In this document: piece after piece, positions 22,645 to 33,371 of the stretch
Layout of the letters: each line of letters opens with the position of its first letter
Numbering within the stretch: position 1 is the first letter of the stretch
Source: Bugulina stolonifera
Lineage: Eukaryota; Bryozoa; Gymnolaemata; Cheilostomatida; Bugulidae
NCBI GenBank assembly: GCA_935421135.1
Contig: OW285189.1
Location: 2,156,179 to 2,220,178, forward strand
DNA: 64,000 nucleotides
Direction of reading: 5' to 3'
Program-made: the position numbers and the translations under genes
The notes under the pieces: generated by a model
What the model was told of the DNA's origin: nothing
Database searches by the model: none
What the model saw: only the letters and a program-made list of their open reading frames with translations

Positions 22645-22860
22645 CTTTTTCTACTTCAAACACTGCCTCTTTATATATGAGGTATTATGTAAATATTAAC
22701 AATCTTATTGGTCCATGCAAGGGCCAATAGGAAAATAGAGATACTAATCTCAAAGATAACAATGACTGTGATTTCGATATGCATTAATAAAACAATATGT
22801 TAGGCATCTTTTTGAGAATAACAATACAACAGAAATAGCAACATAATCAAATCTATCACA
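22645..22860 (-). mobile_element. Partial 3' LTR, third copy, with polypurine tract
   Basis: Minus strand starts TGTGATAGATTTGAT at 22860, directly after the polypurine tract aaagtggggcaac (22861-22873). It keeps ggaccaataag and catatataaag and then breaks off near 22645. With the zinc-finger fragment at 23511-23770 it repeats copy A's order: ORF, AT-rich spacer, polypurine tract, LTR. Confidence 0.65.
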
Positions 22861-23192
22861 GTTGCCCCACTTTAAAAAATATGAGTGCATGAAGTAAAGC
22901 AGACATATATATTATATACATGTATATATATTTTGAAGTATTTTATAGATTTGATGAATGAACAATTATAATATAACACGTCATTGATGAACATATGTAA
23001 TAGTAAATGTTAGTGTCATTCTTTCAACTCATGATAAGCAGAGAATTGACGAACGTATTTTACGGAAATAAAGTCATGCTGTGGTGAAACAGCCTCCGTG
23101 GTAATGGCCTCCCTGGGCTAGCCACACTGACATTGACATTATATATATTATCCATTCTTGCATTATTGTCCCACCTTAAGTTCCTAGAATAT

Positions 23193-23283
23193 CAGATATT
23201 TCTCTACACTCCTCTGGAGTATACAGTCTACAGACCTACGTCGACCCTGGACTCTTTAATGAGTCTCAGCATTGGCCTACGTC
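23193..23283 (+). repeat. Inverted repeat arm (partner 25850-25940)
   Basis: cagatatttctctacactcc, gacctacgtcgaccctgg and actctttaatgagtc recur in reverse complement at 25850-25940 with few differences. The arms stand 2.6 kb apart and may be terminal repeats of an unidentified element inserted between the third copy's spacer and its ORF. Confidence 0.65.
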
Positions 23284-23510
23284 AAGATACATTATAACAA
23301 GAGCACCAAATAACGGTTCATTCTTTTATCTGATGTGTGGAAGGTCACTTGGTCGTCCTCTACCAACTTCCAAGCCCTTCGCATACTCGTGCCCTCGGCA
23401 CCTGTATGTAAACAAGCACTAAAACATTACAATACTTTCAATCCTCATACTGAAATGTTATACGAAGAATCTGATAAACTCAAATGTGCATCGGTTACAG
23501 CCGTTGTACT

Positions 23511-23770
23511 TTACATTACTTCTGGGGAGGATACAGCGGCTGGTGTGACTGTTGGCGCTGTTGTATTGTTTATTATTTTGATTTCTAAGCGGATGGTTTT
23601 GGCTGGTGAGTTCCTAGAGGTCCGTGCGATTTTAGTAGTCTTCGTTTCCTTAATCTTGTTGGGTTTGCTAATGCTTTTGTTGTTATTAACTTCTGGATGG
23701 CAAGCTTCCATATGCCGTCTCAGAGATACTGCCGTCTTACAATGGTATAAGCATTTTTCACAGCTATTAA
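23511..23770 (-). pseudogene. C2H2 finger ORF fragment, third copy
   Basis: The minus frame holds the second finger CEKCLYHCKTAVSLRRHMEACH (C-x2-C-x12-H-x4-H), HPEVNNNKS, a Lys/Thr-rich linker and KTIRLEIKIINNTTAP, matching copy A's tail. Sequence upstream of the finger is unrelated, so the N-terminal finger is lost. Confidence 0.65.
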
Positions 23771-23883
23771 TGGTATGTATAGATTTGGTTCTGTAATGAT
23801 AACCTTGGATGTGTACATGTATATGCCAGGTACTGTAGCACACCCCATGTTTTCTTAACCAAACTATATTTTGCACAATGGGT

Positions 23884-25849
23884 CACAATATACATGTACA
23901 TGTATATGCGTATACTGTAGAAGAAAACAATATAGTTGTCTTCTGTAATGTGACCAGCAAAAAAGAAAGCCCAGATAAATTCAATCACTGACACAAATTG
24001 TTCTATAGCTAAATTAGTAACTTCTGTGAAATCAGTTGTTTACTACACGGTGTACTTGATGTTTTAGAGATTCCAGCTGTGTGTTTCCTGGTATTACAAG
24101 GTTATATTGTATGATCAAGTAGCTTTCTGTGTAATGCCAGAGGAAGCTATATTGTTAATAAGGGAAGGCTTCAAATAAATAGCTACCAGCTCCCATCCAC
24201 TATCTACTGTGGATAACCATAAGTAGTTGTAGAGAGATTGCCAAGGGGGACAGTTTGTTAGTAAACCTACGTCCCCTCCTGCTCTGGTCGCTGGGTGGTG
24301 AGAACTGGTATATCTAAATCTGTATTATTATATTTAAATCCGTTCTATTCACTTGCTACTAGTTTGCTATCTGTGTTTGTAATATTGTATATTATTGGCT
24401 ACTCTTTATGGCTATCCATGTTCTTATTTAATTATTAAATTGATTACAGACCAGTAGTGATAAAGAACACCAACTAAATATGGGAGTTAGTTGCTTTATT
24501 GTCATTCCTTTGTGTGTTATCATCCACATAGTTACATGTAGATCTACACAACGGGCAACATCTATTACATACTCTTTATATGCCAACAGCTTGAATTCAT
24601 GAACTTTCTTTATAAGACAGAAAAAAGCTGCATTAAACAGTGTTAGCTGTTCCATTAAAGTGTGGCAAGGGGATGCTCCTCGCATTTCAGTAGAACAACT
24701 ACAACAAACCTAAATATGGGAGACCGCATGGAACATAGACGTAAAGCACATGCCAACTCCTTTACATGCTTTCAGAGCAGTTTCATTGCCAGTTTCAAGA
24801 GGCTTACAGATTTAGATTTCAATGTATGACTAGCGTATTTTTCCGCTATGTCTCTTCTCTTCATAGTTTCACATGAGGAAAGGGTTGCCAGTTCTTTTAT
24901 CTTTTTGTGTGCCTCCGTTTCTTTTTCGCCAATCTACGCGCAGAGATGTTAAACCACATTGGCTCATTTTAGATTTTAGGTTTCATTTGTTTGCAGAGAA
25001 CCAATTTGTTGCCCACATTCATTACTTCATTGAAAAAACGTTCCACATTGGTGACATCATTCATTTTAAATCTGGAGATATAACCTGAGCGATTATTTTT
25101 AGTGATTATGTTGCTCTTCACTTAGGTTGGCTCTTCGATAACTTGGATCAGGTTATATGTCCTATACAAAAAATCTTTATGGGTAGTTTATATTGACAAT
25201 CATCCTTCATTGAATCAATTTTCCAGTTGAATCTCGGGTGGTTGAAGCCTTCCACTAAAACAATTTGATAACAAGTGAACATATATTTACTGACTAATGT
25301 ATTTCTATTCCTGGCATCTAAGTTATGCTATAAAGCTAGGGGCTTCCGCAAGCTCTTGGTAGCATACCTGGGCGTTTTTCCTCTGAAAGGAGACAACTTA
25401 CTAGTGGATTAGTGTGTTGCAATATATATTAAATCTTTCGCCTCAAGAGAATGTGGTCGTTCTTCCTCATCATGGTTCATTAGGACAGCACGCTAAATGC
25501 ATTTGGGGGCCGTTAATAACATGCAATTATGACATTAGTGTTTATATTTTGACTACTACATTGTAGATGTTCTTCATCACTTACTTGGATGTCATCTATA
25601 TTTCAGTTTTCCAACAGCAATAGGTTATTGCTATTTAGAAACGTTGAACTGTTTGCCATACTGTCAAAATTAGTCTCAATCAAGCAATTTCAAACCACAA
25701 AGTATTGTAATGTTTTGTGCTATGATTTTCCCACGGGTGCCGATGTTAGTACGAGTGGGGGAAGCGCTTGGTAGTGGGCTGCCAAGGTCGACTTCTACAC
25801 ATTACATAAAGAGTGAACAGTTAAGTAAGCTCTTGTAGTTATTGTAGAG
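23884..25849. other. Unassigned, no recognised gene
   Basis: Lies between the inverted arms. Weak minus-strand coding-like stretches (for example LATLSSCETMKRRDIAEKYA near 24830-24890) occur in changing frames with stops and match nothing I recognise. Possibly an old transposase. Confidence 0.3.
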
Positions 25850-26031
25850 TACGTAGGCCGATGCTTGGGCTCATTAAAGAGTCAAGGGTCGACGTAGGTC
25901 CGATGGTTTATACTCTGTAGGAGTGTAGAAAATATCTGTGTTAAAGAGGGGACGTAGGCCCAATGCTATCTTCATGGAAGAATCAAGGATCGACTAAGGT
26001 CCGAGGTTTATACTCATCAAGGAGTGTAGTA
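25850..26031 (-). repeat. Inverted repeat arm plus diverged tandem copy
   Basis: 25850-25940 is the reverse complement of 23193-23283. Immediately after it, 25950-26031 repeats the same motif order (gacgtaggcc, atcaaggatcgac, ggtttatactc, ggagtgtag) in a diverged form, so this arm is tandemly duplicated. Confidence 0.6.
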
Positions 26032-27066
26032 AGAGACTTATACGAGTATGAAGACGAGCTCGGGCGCTAAAGGACCAAGGCTGGAGCTGTCTGCCTGCAA
26101 GAGTAAGACTCTGTAGGTTGAGTTAGGAGATGTTGTTTTATTGAAGCGCAATCAACACCTGATTTAGCATAGAAAATATGCTGGTTTTTACATGAATTGA
26201 ACTTCCAGCTAAAAGAGCCGACAGGGGGTCGGGCTGTACAATAAGACATCGTCCCCGGAAACTGCATAACAAGATGGCTGAAAATTTGAGGTCTTCGTCA
26301 ACATATTTCAGAGGGTTAGTTTCCAGAATCATAAAATTCAGGTCTTGTTTACTTTGGAGCCAAAAATTTGTGTAGATTGGAGAGGTCAGGAGCGAACTTC
26401 AAAAACTAAGCCACTTTTTGATGGTTGGCTGATGGACTAGTGGTGTATTTTGTGAATTTTCCCGTCGTTAGAATATTTGTGCACAATTCCTAGTACATGT
26501 ATTAGTGTGCTGTCGTATATTGTGAGTCATATTCCCTGTTTTTGCCATGGGCTAGGAAAATTCTAACTACTATTTTATTGTTGCACACTTGTCTATGTAT
26601 GCACATGTACACATCATGTGCATGTCTGCACTGGAAGTGTTCCAGAAAGCATAACTATAGTAAACAGATGCTAGAAATCTCTTTTATTCATCTATAACAG
26701 TCCATAACACAGTCTAAAACACAGTATAATAACCGTCTATACAGAACTTTTCTCAGCCAATGTGGACATTATTTTTTAGCTACTGCTTGGTAGAATCTCA
26801 CTGTTTTATGTCTTTTATTACTACTAGTTTCATGCTATATACTAATTTTTCAGTTAAAATTACTGTTTGGCTGAATGCTATATAGGTAGCTAAAGAGAAT
26901 AGGACTAATCTTGGTGTATTAAGTAATTCCATAGTTAAGCATGTATTTTCTAGAATGTCTACATGTGGATATAAGTCCGTTTAGTGTGGCCATGCATGGT
27001 TCAAGCCATCTGAATTGACTTGCATGGTTGGGACAAAAAACTTCAGTCTATGTTTCAAAAATCTAT
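26032..27066. other. No gene seen
   Basis: Only short frames. The ATG at about 26273 (aagatggctg) opens a 34-codon frame of unknown meaning. Confidence 0.35.
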
Positions 27067-27140
27067 AGCTCACTTGTTTTACAAAATTGATTCGGGTATG
27101 TTCCGAGCTGCTTTGGATAATTCTCAAACCTTGTGGTCTG
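27067..27140 (+). repeat. 74-bp direct repeat, left copy
   Basis: Identical by eye to 28815-28888, starting agctcacttgttttac and ending accttgtggtctg. The two copies bracket the R2-type element exactly, so they are best read as a target-site duplication. Across the repeat the plus strand reads AHLFYKIDSGMFRAALDNSQ and continues after the right copy, as if an older frame had been split. Confidence 0.9.
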
Positions 27141-28814
27141 TATTTTTTAGCTACATCTACATCAGTATAGGATAGACGGCATATATTAATCAACTGGTAA
27201 AATAATTTGAATAAGACATATCCAGGATGTGGGTAGATAAATGCTGTGAATATAAAGATGAAATGATGAAACATGATGATAACAGTTGACCCTAAGATTG
27301 GGCTGCAGCTTGTCAGTGATACTTACTGTTCGGCTATAGGTACAACCAGGGCCATTTATGTACACTCCATGACACAACCATATACCTACCTCCTGTAGTA
27401 CATTGTCTTACTTGTATATCACTCTTCCCTTCCTTGTTAACTTTCGCACTCCATGATGTGGGCCAGTCGACCGAAAGGTACTACCACTCCCACTACTCGG
27501 GCCTCATACAACCCTTAGCATAATATCAGTTACTGTGCTTTATGCAAGGGCTATTGCTCAGGAATACCACTTGGTTTATGTTACCCTCATAGTGATACAG
27601 GAGGTAGATACACAGCTAGCTTTCATTGTCATCAGTTACAGCCAGAGATAGGGATGTCGTGATCTTAAGCCAGAAGTAATGGTGCACACTCCATATTGCA
27701 GAACTCGTAGGGAGATGGCTGCCAGGTTTTTCTTGCAAAAAATGCTTATACAGAGCTTGTAGCTATCCAGGCCAATAGCCCCTCTCCAGTTCACTACAAG
27801 TCCTTCATGTGCTACCTGGTCTTTTCCAGATAGGTTCTTTGCGAACTGGGCAACTTCTTGGTTACTTTATCTGGCTTTCTATTCCCTAAACGAGATGGCT
27901 GGGTCCACTATGTCACTGACGATGGCAATATCCATAATAGAGGCCACAGGGTCATCCTCAGTCCAGAATATCAGGTCAGGTTTTAACAAGCTTTTTCGCT
28001 TCTGAATATGTGGTTTCCAACCAACCGAGTTGCCCTTTTTCTCCAGCTTTCCTCTAATGTATTCAGTTATCTTGTTATGTTGATGTATCCTGGGGCCATG
28101 GGTCTGCGGGGACACGGGGCAGAATGTGTCCGCTTCCCTATTAATCCTGTGTCTCCACAGACCACTCATAAGTTGGTTAAACTTAAGGTGGTTCACCCTG
28201 ATGTAGTCCTTCCCTAATCAAAGTCTTATTGGCTCCCTGGTCAACCGATGAACTTCTGGGACATCCCGGTGGAAGAAAAGTCCCTTACCATCCACTAGAT
28301 CTGCCAACTTTTTACACCAGATGTCAGTTTCAGTTTTCTTGTTAGGCACGGGTTTACCTCCAACAATAGGGGCCACTAACTGCGCCATGCCATAAATCAG
28401 CTTTGCTAGCGGGTCATTACTACTTGTCAGTCTGCATATCCTCTGGTGTCTTAGTCTAAGGACTGCGTGCCATAGGGATCGAATGCCTAAACCACCATCT
28501 TTAACGTCAGCATAAAGGAATGCTGTCATACATTTCTTTACCTCGGATCTAATGATGGTGTCTAACAGCTTTAACATCTTGTTGGTAACCCTCAGCAGTA
28601 CAGGTTGGTGGTATAGTCTTGGCAAAAGGTGTGTGCATAGAAGATACAGGCACTGTTGTGGCTTGAGAAGGGCTTTGCTGATCTTCGCCATCTAGAATGC
28701 TAACTTAGCGGGGCAGTCAGGCTCACCAAGATTAGCTCCTATAGGTACTTCCAGGTATTTATAGGTCTCTTTTATACTCAGGGTGGGCACCTTCTTTTCC
28801 TTGACTTTCAAGAG
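27141..28814 (-). mobile_element. 5'-truncated R2-type non-LTR retrotransposon
   Basis: The minus strand holds the C-terminal half of a site-specific-type LINE: ETYKYLEVPIG (the KYLGV equivalent), the thumb motif ADVKDGGLGIRSLWHAVLRLRHQR, and a restriction-like endonuclease KPDLIFWTEDDPVASIMDIAIVSD with the PD...D pattern. The direct repeats at both ends and an A-rich 3' end (gctaaaaaata, next to 27141) support a target-primed insertion of a 1.7-kb truncated copy. Confidence 0.8.
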
Positions 28815-28830
28815 AGCTCACTTGTTTTAC
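27879..28830 (-). pseudogene. R2-type polymerase/endonuclease C-terminus
   Basis: Two frames: 28691-28218 (reverse-transcriptase thumb and linker, GGLGIRSL) and 28196-27879 (HQHNKITEYIRGKLEKKG, then the PD-(D/E)xK-like endonuclease). A frameshift near 28200 separates them, and a TAG near 28692 closes the upstream part. In intact R2-clade proteins these are one polypeptide that nicks its target and primes reverse transcription. Not functional here. Confidence 0.75.
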
Positions 28831-28888
28831 AAAATTGATTCGGGTATGTTCCGAGCTGCTTTGGATAATTCTCAAACCTTGTGGTCTG
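28815..28888 (+). repeat. 74-bp direct repeat, right copy
   Basis: See the left copy at 27067-27140. The plus-strand frame continues beyond this copy as WSELISLCLDRAFPAP... to a stop near 28975, suggesting the pre-insertion locus had an open stretch here. Confidence 0.9.
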
Positions 28889-29599
28889 AATTAATAAGTT
28901 TGTGTTTGGATCGGGCATTTCCTGCACCTACAAGAACTACTCTGAGGTTGTACTTTGCTAACAAAGTCTACTGACTTGATAGCTTGGTCATTAGTAATAC
29001 ACGTCTGCTCTGGTCAAACAGTTTGTTAATGACAATATGTTCCTTTCTATGCAGAAAGACCTTATTAAATTTTTTTTTTAATTATGGTTCTGTTGTATTC
29101 TAAAAGCAAGGAAATGAATTGTTTTTTAAAAACAAAAGGTCACTAAAAAATACAAAGGTGCTTGTCAGATAGTTCGAAACTAGAGTTATGACAGCCCCAT
29201 TCAGCACTCCACAACCCCGACAGCAGAACTGCCGTGGGAACAGAAAGCAGCTGATCAAGATCCATCTAGCCCCCACAGGCGAGGCGCCAACTGCTGCCGG
29301 AAAACCCCCGAGGGAGATCCCGAAGGTCCCAGGCAAACTCACCAAAGAGGTTACAGGCAATACAAAGCATTGATCTCTTTCTCTTCTCTGTTTTTACTTC
29401 TTTTGGTATTAATGGATTTTTTGCCCTGTTTCTAGTTTGCATTTTGTACTCATTTTTAATAATGTTGTAATTGTCTTCTCTTCGAAGAATGTAATTTTTA
29501 TAAAATACGATGAGTCTGAATTTAAATAGCGTAGAAATTGGCATGATTTTAAGTTCTACAAATTTATGGGAGGCATGAGAATTTGGAGGTTGTTTTAAG

Positions 29600-30835
29600 A
29601 TTATACGTATGGTTTTTTTGATAAATTAAAAGTTTTGAGAGGAGGTATTCTGACGCATGTCCCCAGAACTCGATACCATAAATAAGATGGGGGTATATAA
29701 AAGTGTAATACAGATTTATCATTATTTTTTTGTCAAAAATTTGTTTAAAAATCGAAACATCATCAGCAACAATGCCATTTTGCTTAAAATATTTTCTATA
29801 TGGAAACTAAAAGTACAGTGCTGGTCTAGGGTGACACCAAGAAATTTACAATGATCTACTATGCTTAAGTTCGGCAACTCAAAATCTTCATTTATTACCT
29901 TCTTTTGTGGGTTTTTAAAATTGATTTGCAGTGTTTTACTAAAATGGATTACAAGTCTATTTGGCAATTCTTCGACTTTTAAGAGCTCATTTTTGGTGCA
30001 AAAATGATTATCACTAATAAGGTTCGTATCATCAGCAAATAAAACATAATTAGAATTTGAAGAGACATTAGCAAGATCATTAATATAGATTAAAAATAGT
30101 AAAGGTCCTAAAACTGATCCCTGGGGTACCCTCAGGGAAATAGGCTGCAAGCTAGATTCTATTGAATTAATCTTCACAAATTGCATACGGTTAGACAAAT
30201 ATGATTTCCACAGGTTTATGGCACTGTCACTAAATTTATAAAAACGCAATTTACCTAAAAGAATATCATGATTGATGGTATCGAACGCCTTTGAAAAATC
30301 TAAGAAAACAGCCTGAGCTTCACTGCTTGCATCTAATCTTTTATAAATAAGTTCTAAAAATTCATTTATGGCAAGGCTTGTATTCTTTGATGGACGGAAA
30401 CCATTGGTTATTGGTATTGGTTAGTTATTAAGAGATCATGTAATCCAAGGTGCTCTCGAATTTGTTGGGATTAAACTTTTTCAATAATTTTTGAAATTAC
30501 ACTTAAAATACATGTAGATATTGGGCGGTAATTTGTCATGTCAGTTCTAGAGCCTTTCTTGAATAATGGTTTGACTCTAGCAATCTTGAGTTCATCAGGA
30601 AATACTGATGATTTAATGATTTGATTTACAAGTTCAACAAGCACAGGCAAAAGAGTAAGGAAATTTTCTTTTAAGGCACGTATGCTAATCAAGTCAAAAT
30701 CAGAGGCCTTTTTGGATTCAAGCTTACTTATCACAGATAGAATCTCCAACGGATTAACTTCATTAAATTTAAAACTCCGATTATCTGGGGCGCTCTCAAA
30801 AAAGCTTCCATATTGTATTGGGAACCGGGAAAGGC
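29600..30835 (-). pseudogene. LINE reverse transcriptase domain
   Basis: Pieces in order: LESKKASDFDLISIRALKE and FPDELKIARVKPLFKKGSR, then NYRPIS (fingers); after a frameshift, YLSNRMQFVKIN, LRVPQGSVLGPLLFLIYIND, NYVLFADDTNLI (catalytic FADD), KFLGVTLD, and a thumb with YPHLIYGIEFWGH. The motif order is standard for Jockey-like LINEs. Several frame breaks. Confidence 0.85.
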
Positions 30836-31212
30836 CTTGATAACCAACTGGTGTAACATGTATAAACGATCTTTATTGGTGCCACACCGTAATTAATGTT
30901 GGCCTCTTGCTCTAAAATTTGCACATACAAGTTAAAAGTTTGCCAACCACATCAATGTTAATACATACATGTAAAACAATATTAAAAGTACATTGGATTA
31001 ATACACATAAAATAACACAGATGAAAGTAATACAGGTACTTATATTGTACATTAAACATAGACACAGTTACTTTTACCTAACCACATTGTCTGAAACACA
31101 GTACTCTACTGCTCAAAGCCAGCTTTCCCTGATACATGCTGGGCCAAGCACAGCTAGCCAGCTGGTCAGGCTATATAGCCTGACACACATATTCACAGGA
31201 AGTTTCTGGTCA
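30835..31212. repeat. Insertion within the LINE, about 380 bp
   Basis: The LINE protein reads VNIGSTLADK up to about 31212 and resumes as IQYGSFFE at about 30835. The DNA between shows no LINE coding. It could be a SINE or MITE, but no A/B boxes or inverted ends are clear. Confidence 0.5.
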
Positions 31213-31480
31213 TTTGTCAGCAAGTGTTGATCCAATATTTACAAAAAAACTGGTTAAAATTTTCTACAATCTCAGTTGGATCTGTGATCTCTAGGTCATT
31301 ATTTTTTATCATTGAAATACTCGCGTCTGTCTCCTTTTTTGTAATTACTTTATTGATGAATTTCCATTTCTCATTTGTGTTGTTCTTGCAAGATTCAAAT
31401 TTTTGTGCAAAATAATTTCTTTTGGCATATTTGATTGTATTTGAAACATAATTTCTAAATTTGCGATACTTTTTGTGGAG

Positions 31481-32444
31481 TTAAATATTAAAGGGTTCAT
31501 TTTTCATCCTGCGGTGGAGTTTTGTGCGCTCTTGTGTAAGCGAAAGTAACTTTGTAGTCATCCAAGGTTGTTTAAAATCTAATTTATGAGTTTTGACTGT
31601 AATTAGGTTGCTACTAGCTTTTAAGATAGCTTGAAATGTGGATAAAAAGTTTTCCATAGAGTTTTGACTATTGTTTAGGTCAATAATTTTACTCCAGTCC
31701 TGATCTTGGATCTTTTCATTCAAAGCTTTGTAATCTATTTTTGTGTAAAAAGCTGACGCCTTGAGTTTTGAATCATGAGTTGAAATTCTAATAGAACCAA
31801 TGCATGGCTGGTGATCTGCCACTAAATAGTCTACTGTACAAGTTTTGATACCATGCTTAAATCTATTGACAGCAAGGTGATCTATGATGCTGTCTTTGTG
31901 ATCACCATATCTCGTAGGACTTGAAATGAGGTTTAAAAATTCATGATTACTTAAAGTATTCAAATGTTTTTGTTGCCTGCTCAGAAAAGCTTTTGTTATT
32001 TGGATTGAGATCAATGTTTATATCACCAACCAATAGTGAGCATGCCGGGAGTGACTCCAAGACGTCATCGAGGTCACCCAGAAACAGCGGCAACCCACCT
32101 GAAGGCGCACGGTATAGACAGAGAACGGCAAACAGCCTGCACTCACGACAATACAGCTCCGCCACCAGGGCCTCACAACCTTCCAAATGTGCTGGCACAA
32201 CTCTAGCCTTGAACATCTGATGCACATAGATGCATACGCCCCCTCCACGAGAGCCATCTCTGGAATTACATAACAAATTATAACCTGGTATAAAAAACTG
32301 ATTTAAAAAGTCACAATTTGACAGCCAAGTTTCTGTTAAGACAATGCAAGAAAATTCCACATTTAGATTAGTAAGTAAAATCATGAGTTCATTGAACTGC
32401 CAATCCTCTACTGACAACCCATTTCTATTACCTCCCGAAGCCAT
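31481..32444 (-). pseudogene. LINE endonuclease domain
   Basis: APE-type endonuclease in two frames. The first has IVLTETWLSNCDF, then GGGVCIYVHQ, LFAVLCLYRAPSGG and LLVGDINIDL, the usual catalytic order (TETW, Y-R-P, GDxN). The second has SSPTRYGDHKDSIIDHLAVN and DHQPCIGSI, the S-D-H end of the fold. A frameshift near 31965 joins them. Nicks target DNA in intact elements; inactive here. Confidence 0.85.
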
Positions 32445-32811
32445 TTTATTAGCTAAGTTATAAGATATCTATTAATTTAATGTAGTATAAATATTTGTTT
32501 TTCTCCTCACTTGCCTCCTCTTTCCCCCTTAAATTTATTCCTAGCCCTCGTTTTTTAATTTTAACTTAGGTGATTTTATCGTACTAAGCTGAACTATCTT
32601 TCAGATCCCACGTCTGACACCATGTAATGCTTGTACTTATCTCACCTTAAGTATCGTATATCTCTTCTACGTCTTGCCTTCAACCAATTCCAATCCGTGA
32701 ATGAATCCTCCTCCGTCTTAACCTTGGCCTCTCTCTCAGTTGACCTTGACTTCCTCTACTTCCTTACCCGCCCGTTCCTATCTCGTCCTAAGCGCCCGCA
32801 ATCCCTATCAT

Positions 32812-33000
32812 CACAAGCTTCACTTTCTCATTTTCTGTGACTGGTTCTGCCAGGTGATCATACCATTTCTCTGTCTGTGGAAGGCCATATTTCTTGCAAA
32901 TGCTCCAGTGTACAGCAGCTGCTACCTTATCACGCCTGCTTTGTAATTTGTTTGTGCATTTGCTATGTTGTTCATCGTCTCGGTCATGGGTCTTACACAT
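32812..33000 (-). pseudogene. Fragment of an R2-like polymerase C-terminus
   Basis: CTNKLQSRRDKVAAAVHWSI followed by CKKYGLPQTEKWYDH and ENEKVKL matches a motif run I recall from the linker before the restriction-like endonuclease in invertebrate R2-like proteins. It breaks off at about 32812. A second, unrelated R2-type remnant in the window. Confidence 0.5.
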
Positions 33001-33371
33001 TCTACACTAAGCATCATCTGTGCATTTCTCAATCCTGGTGTGCTGATGCGCCTGTTTGGAGTTGATAGCATTGATAGCTTGATGTTTATTTTATTTTGCA
33101 CAGGACTGGACTTGTCTTTACTACATGGATCTTAGCTGCACATGACTAAACAAAAGGCCGTTTACAATAGTAAGCCGTTCATAATAGTAGGTCGTTTACA
33201 TAAGGTCGTTCAAATAACAATAAAGCCTTTCATTTCAGAAACGGCCAGTATTCAAACACTATAATTAGCTACAGAAATGATTACATAATCATATACTAAG
33301 GGTTATGTAACAAGCTAAGCACTTACAAGATACTATTCAGAGTATAACAAAGACGACTATAAAGGTAGACT

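Larger units (their letters stand above)
29070..32450 (-). mobile_element. Decayed AP-endonuclease LINE (Jockey-like)
   Basis: In minus orientation: endonuclease domain (32444-31481), linker, reverse transcriptase (about 30835-29600), a 3' coding remnant (29544-29266) and an A-rich end (t-run at 29069-29079 on plus). Nearly full-length at about 3.4 kb, but broken by several frameshifts and an internal insertion at about 30835-31212. Confidence 0.8.

Noticed and set aside
31993..32257. Small ORFs within the LINE endonuclease
   Set aside because: They are alternative-frame shadows of the endonuclease coding sequence.
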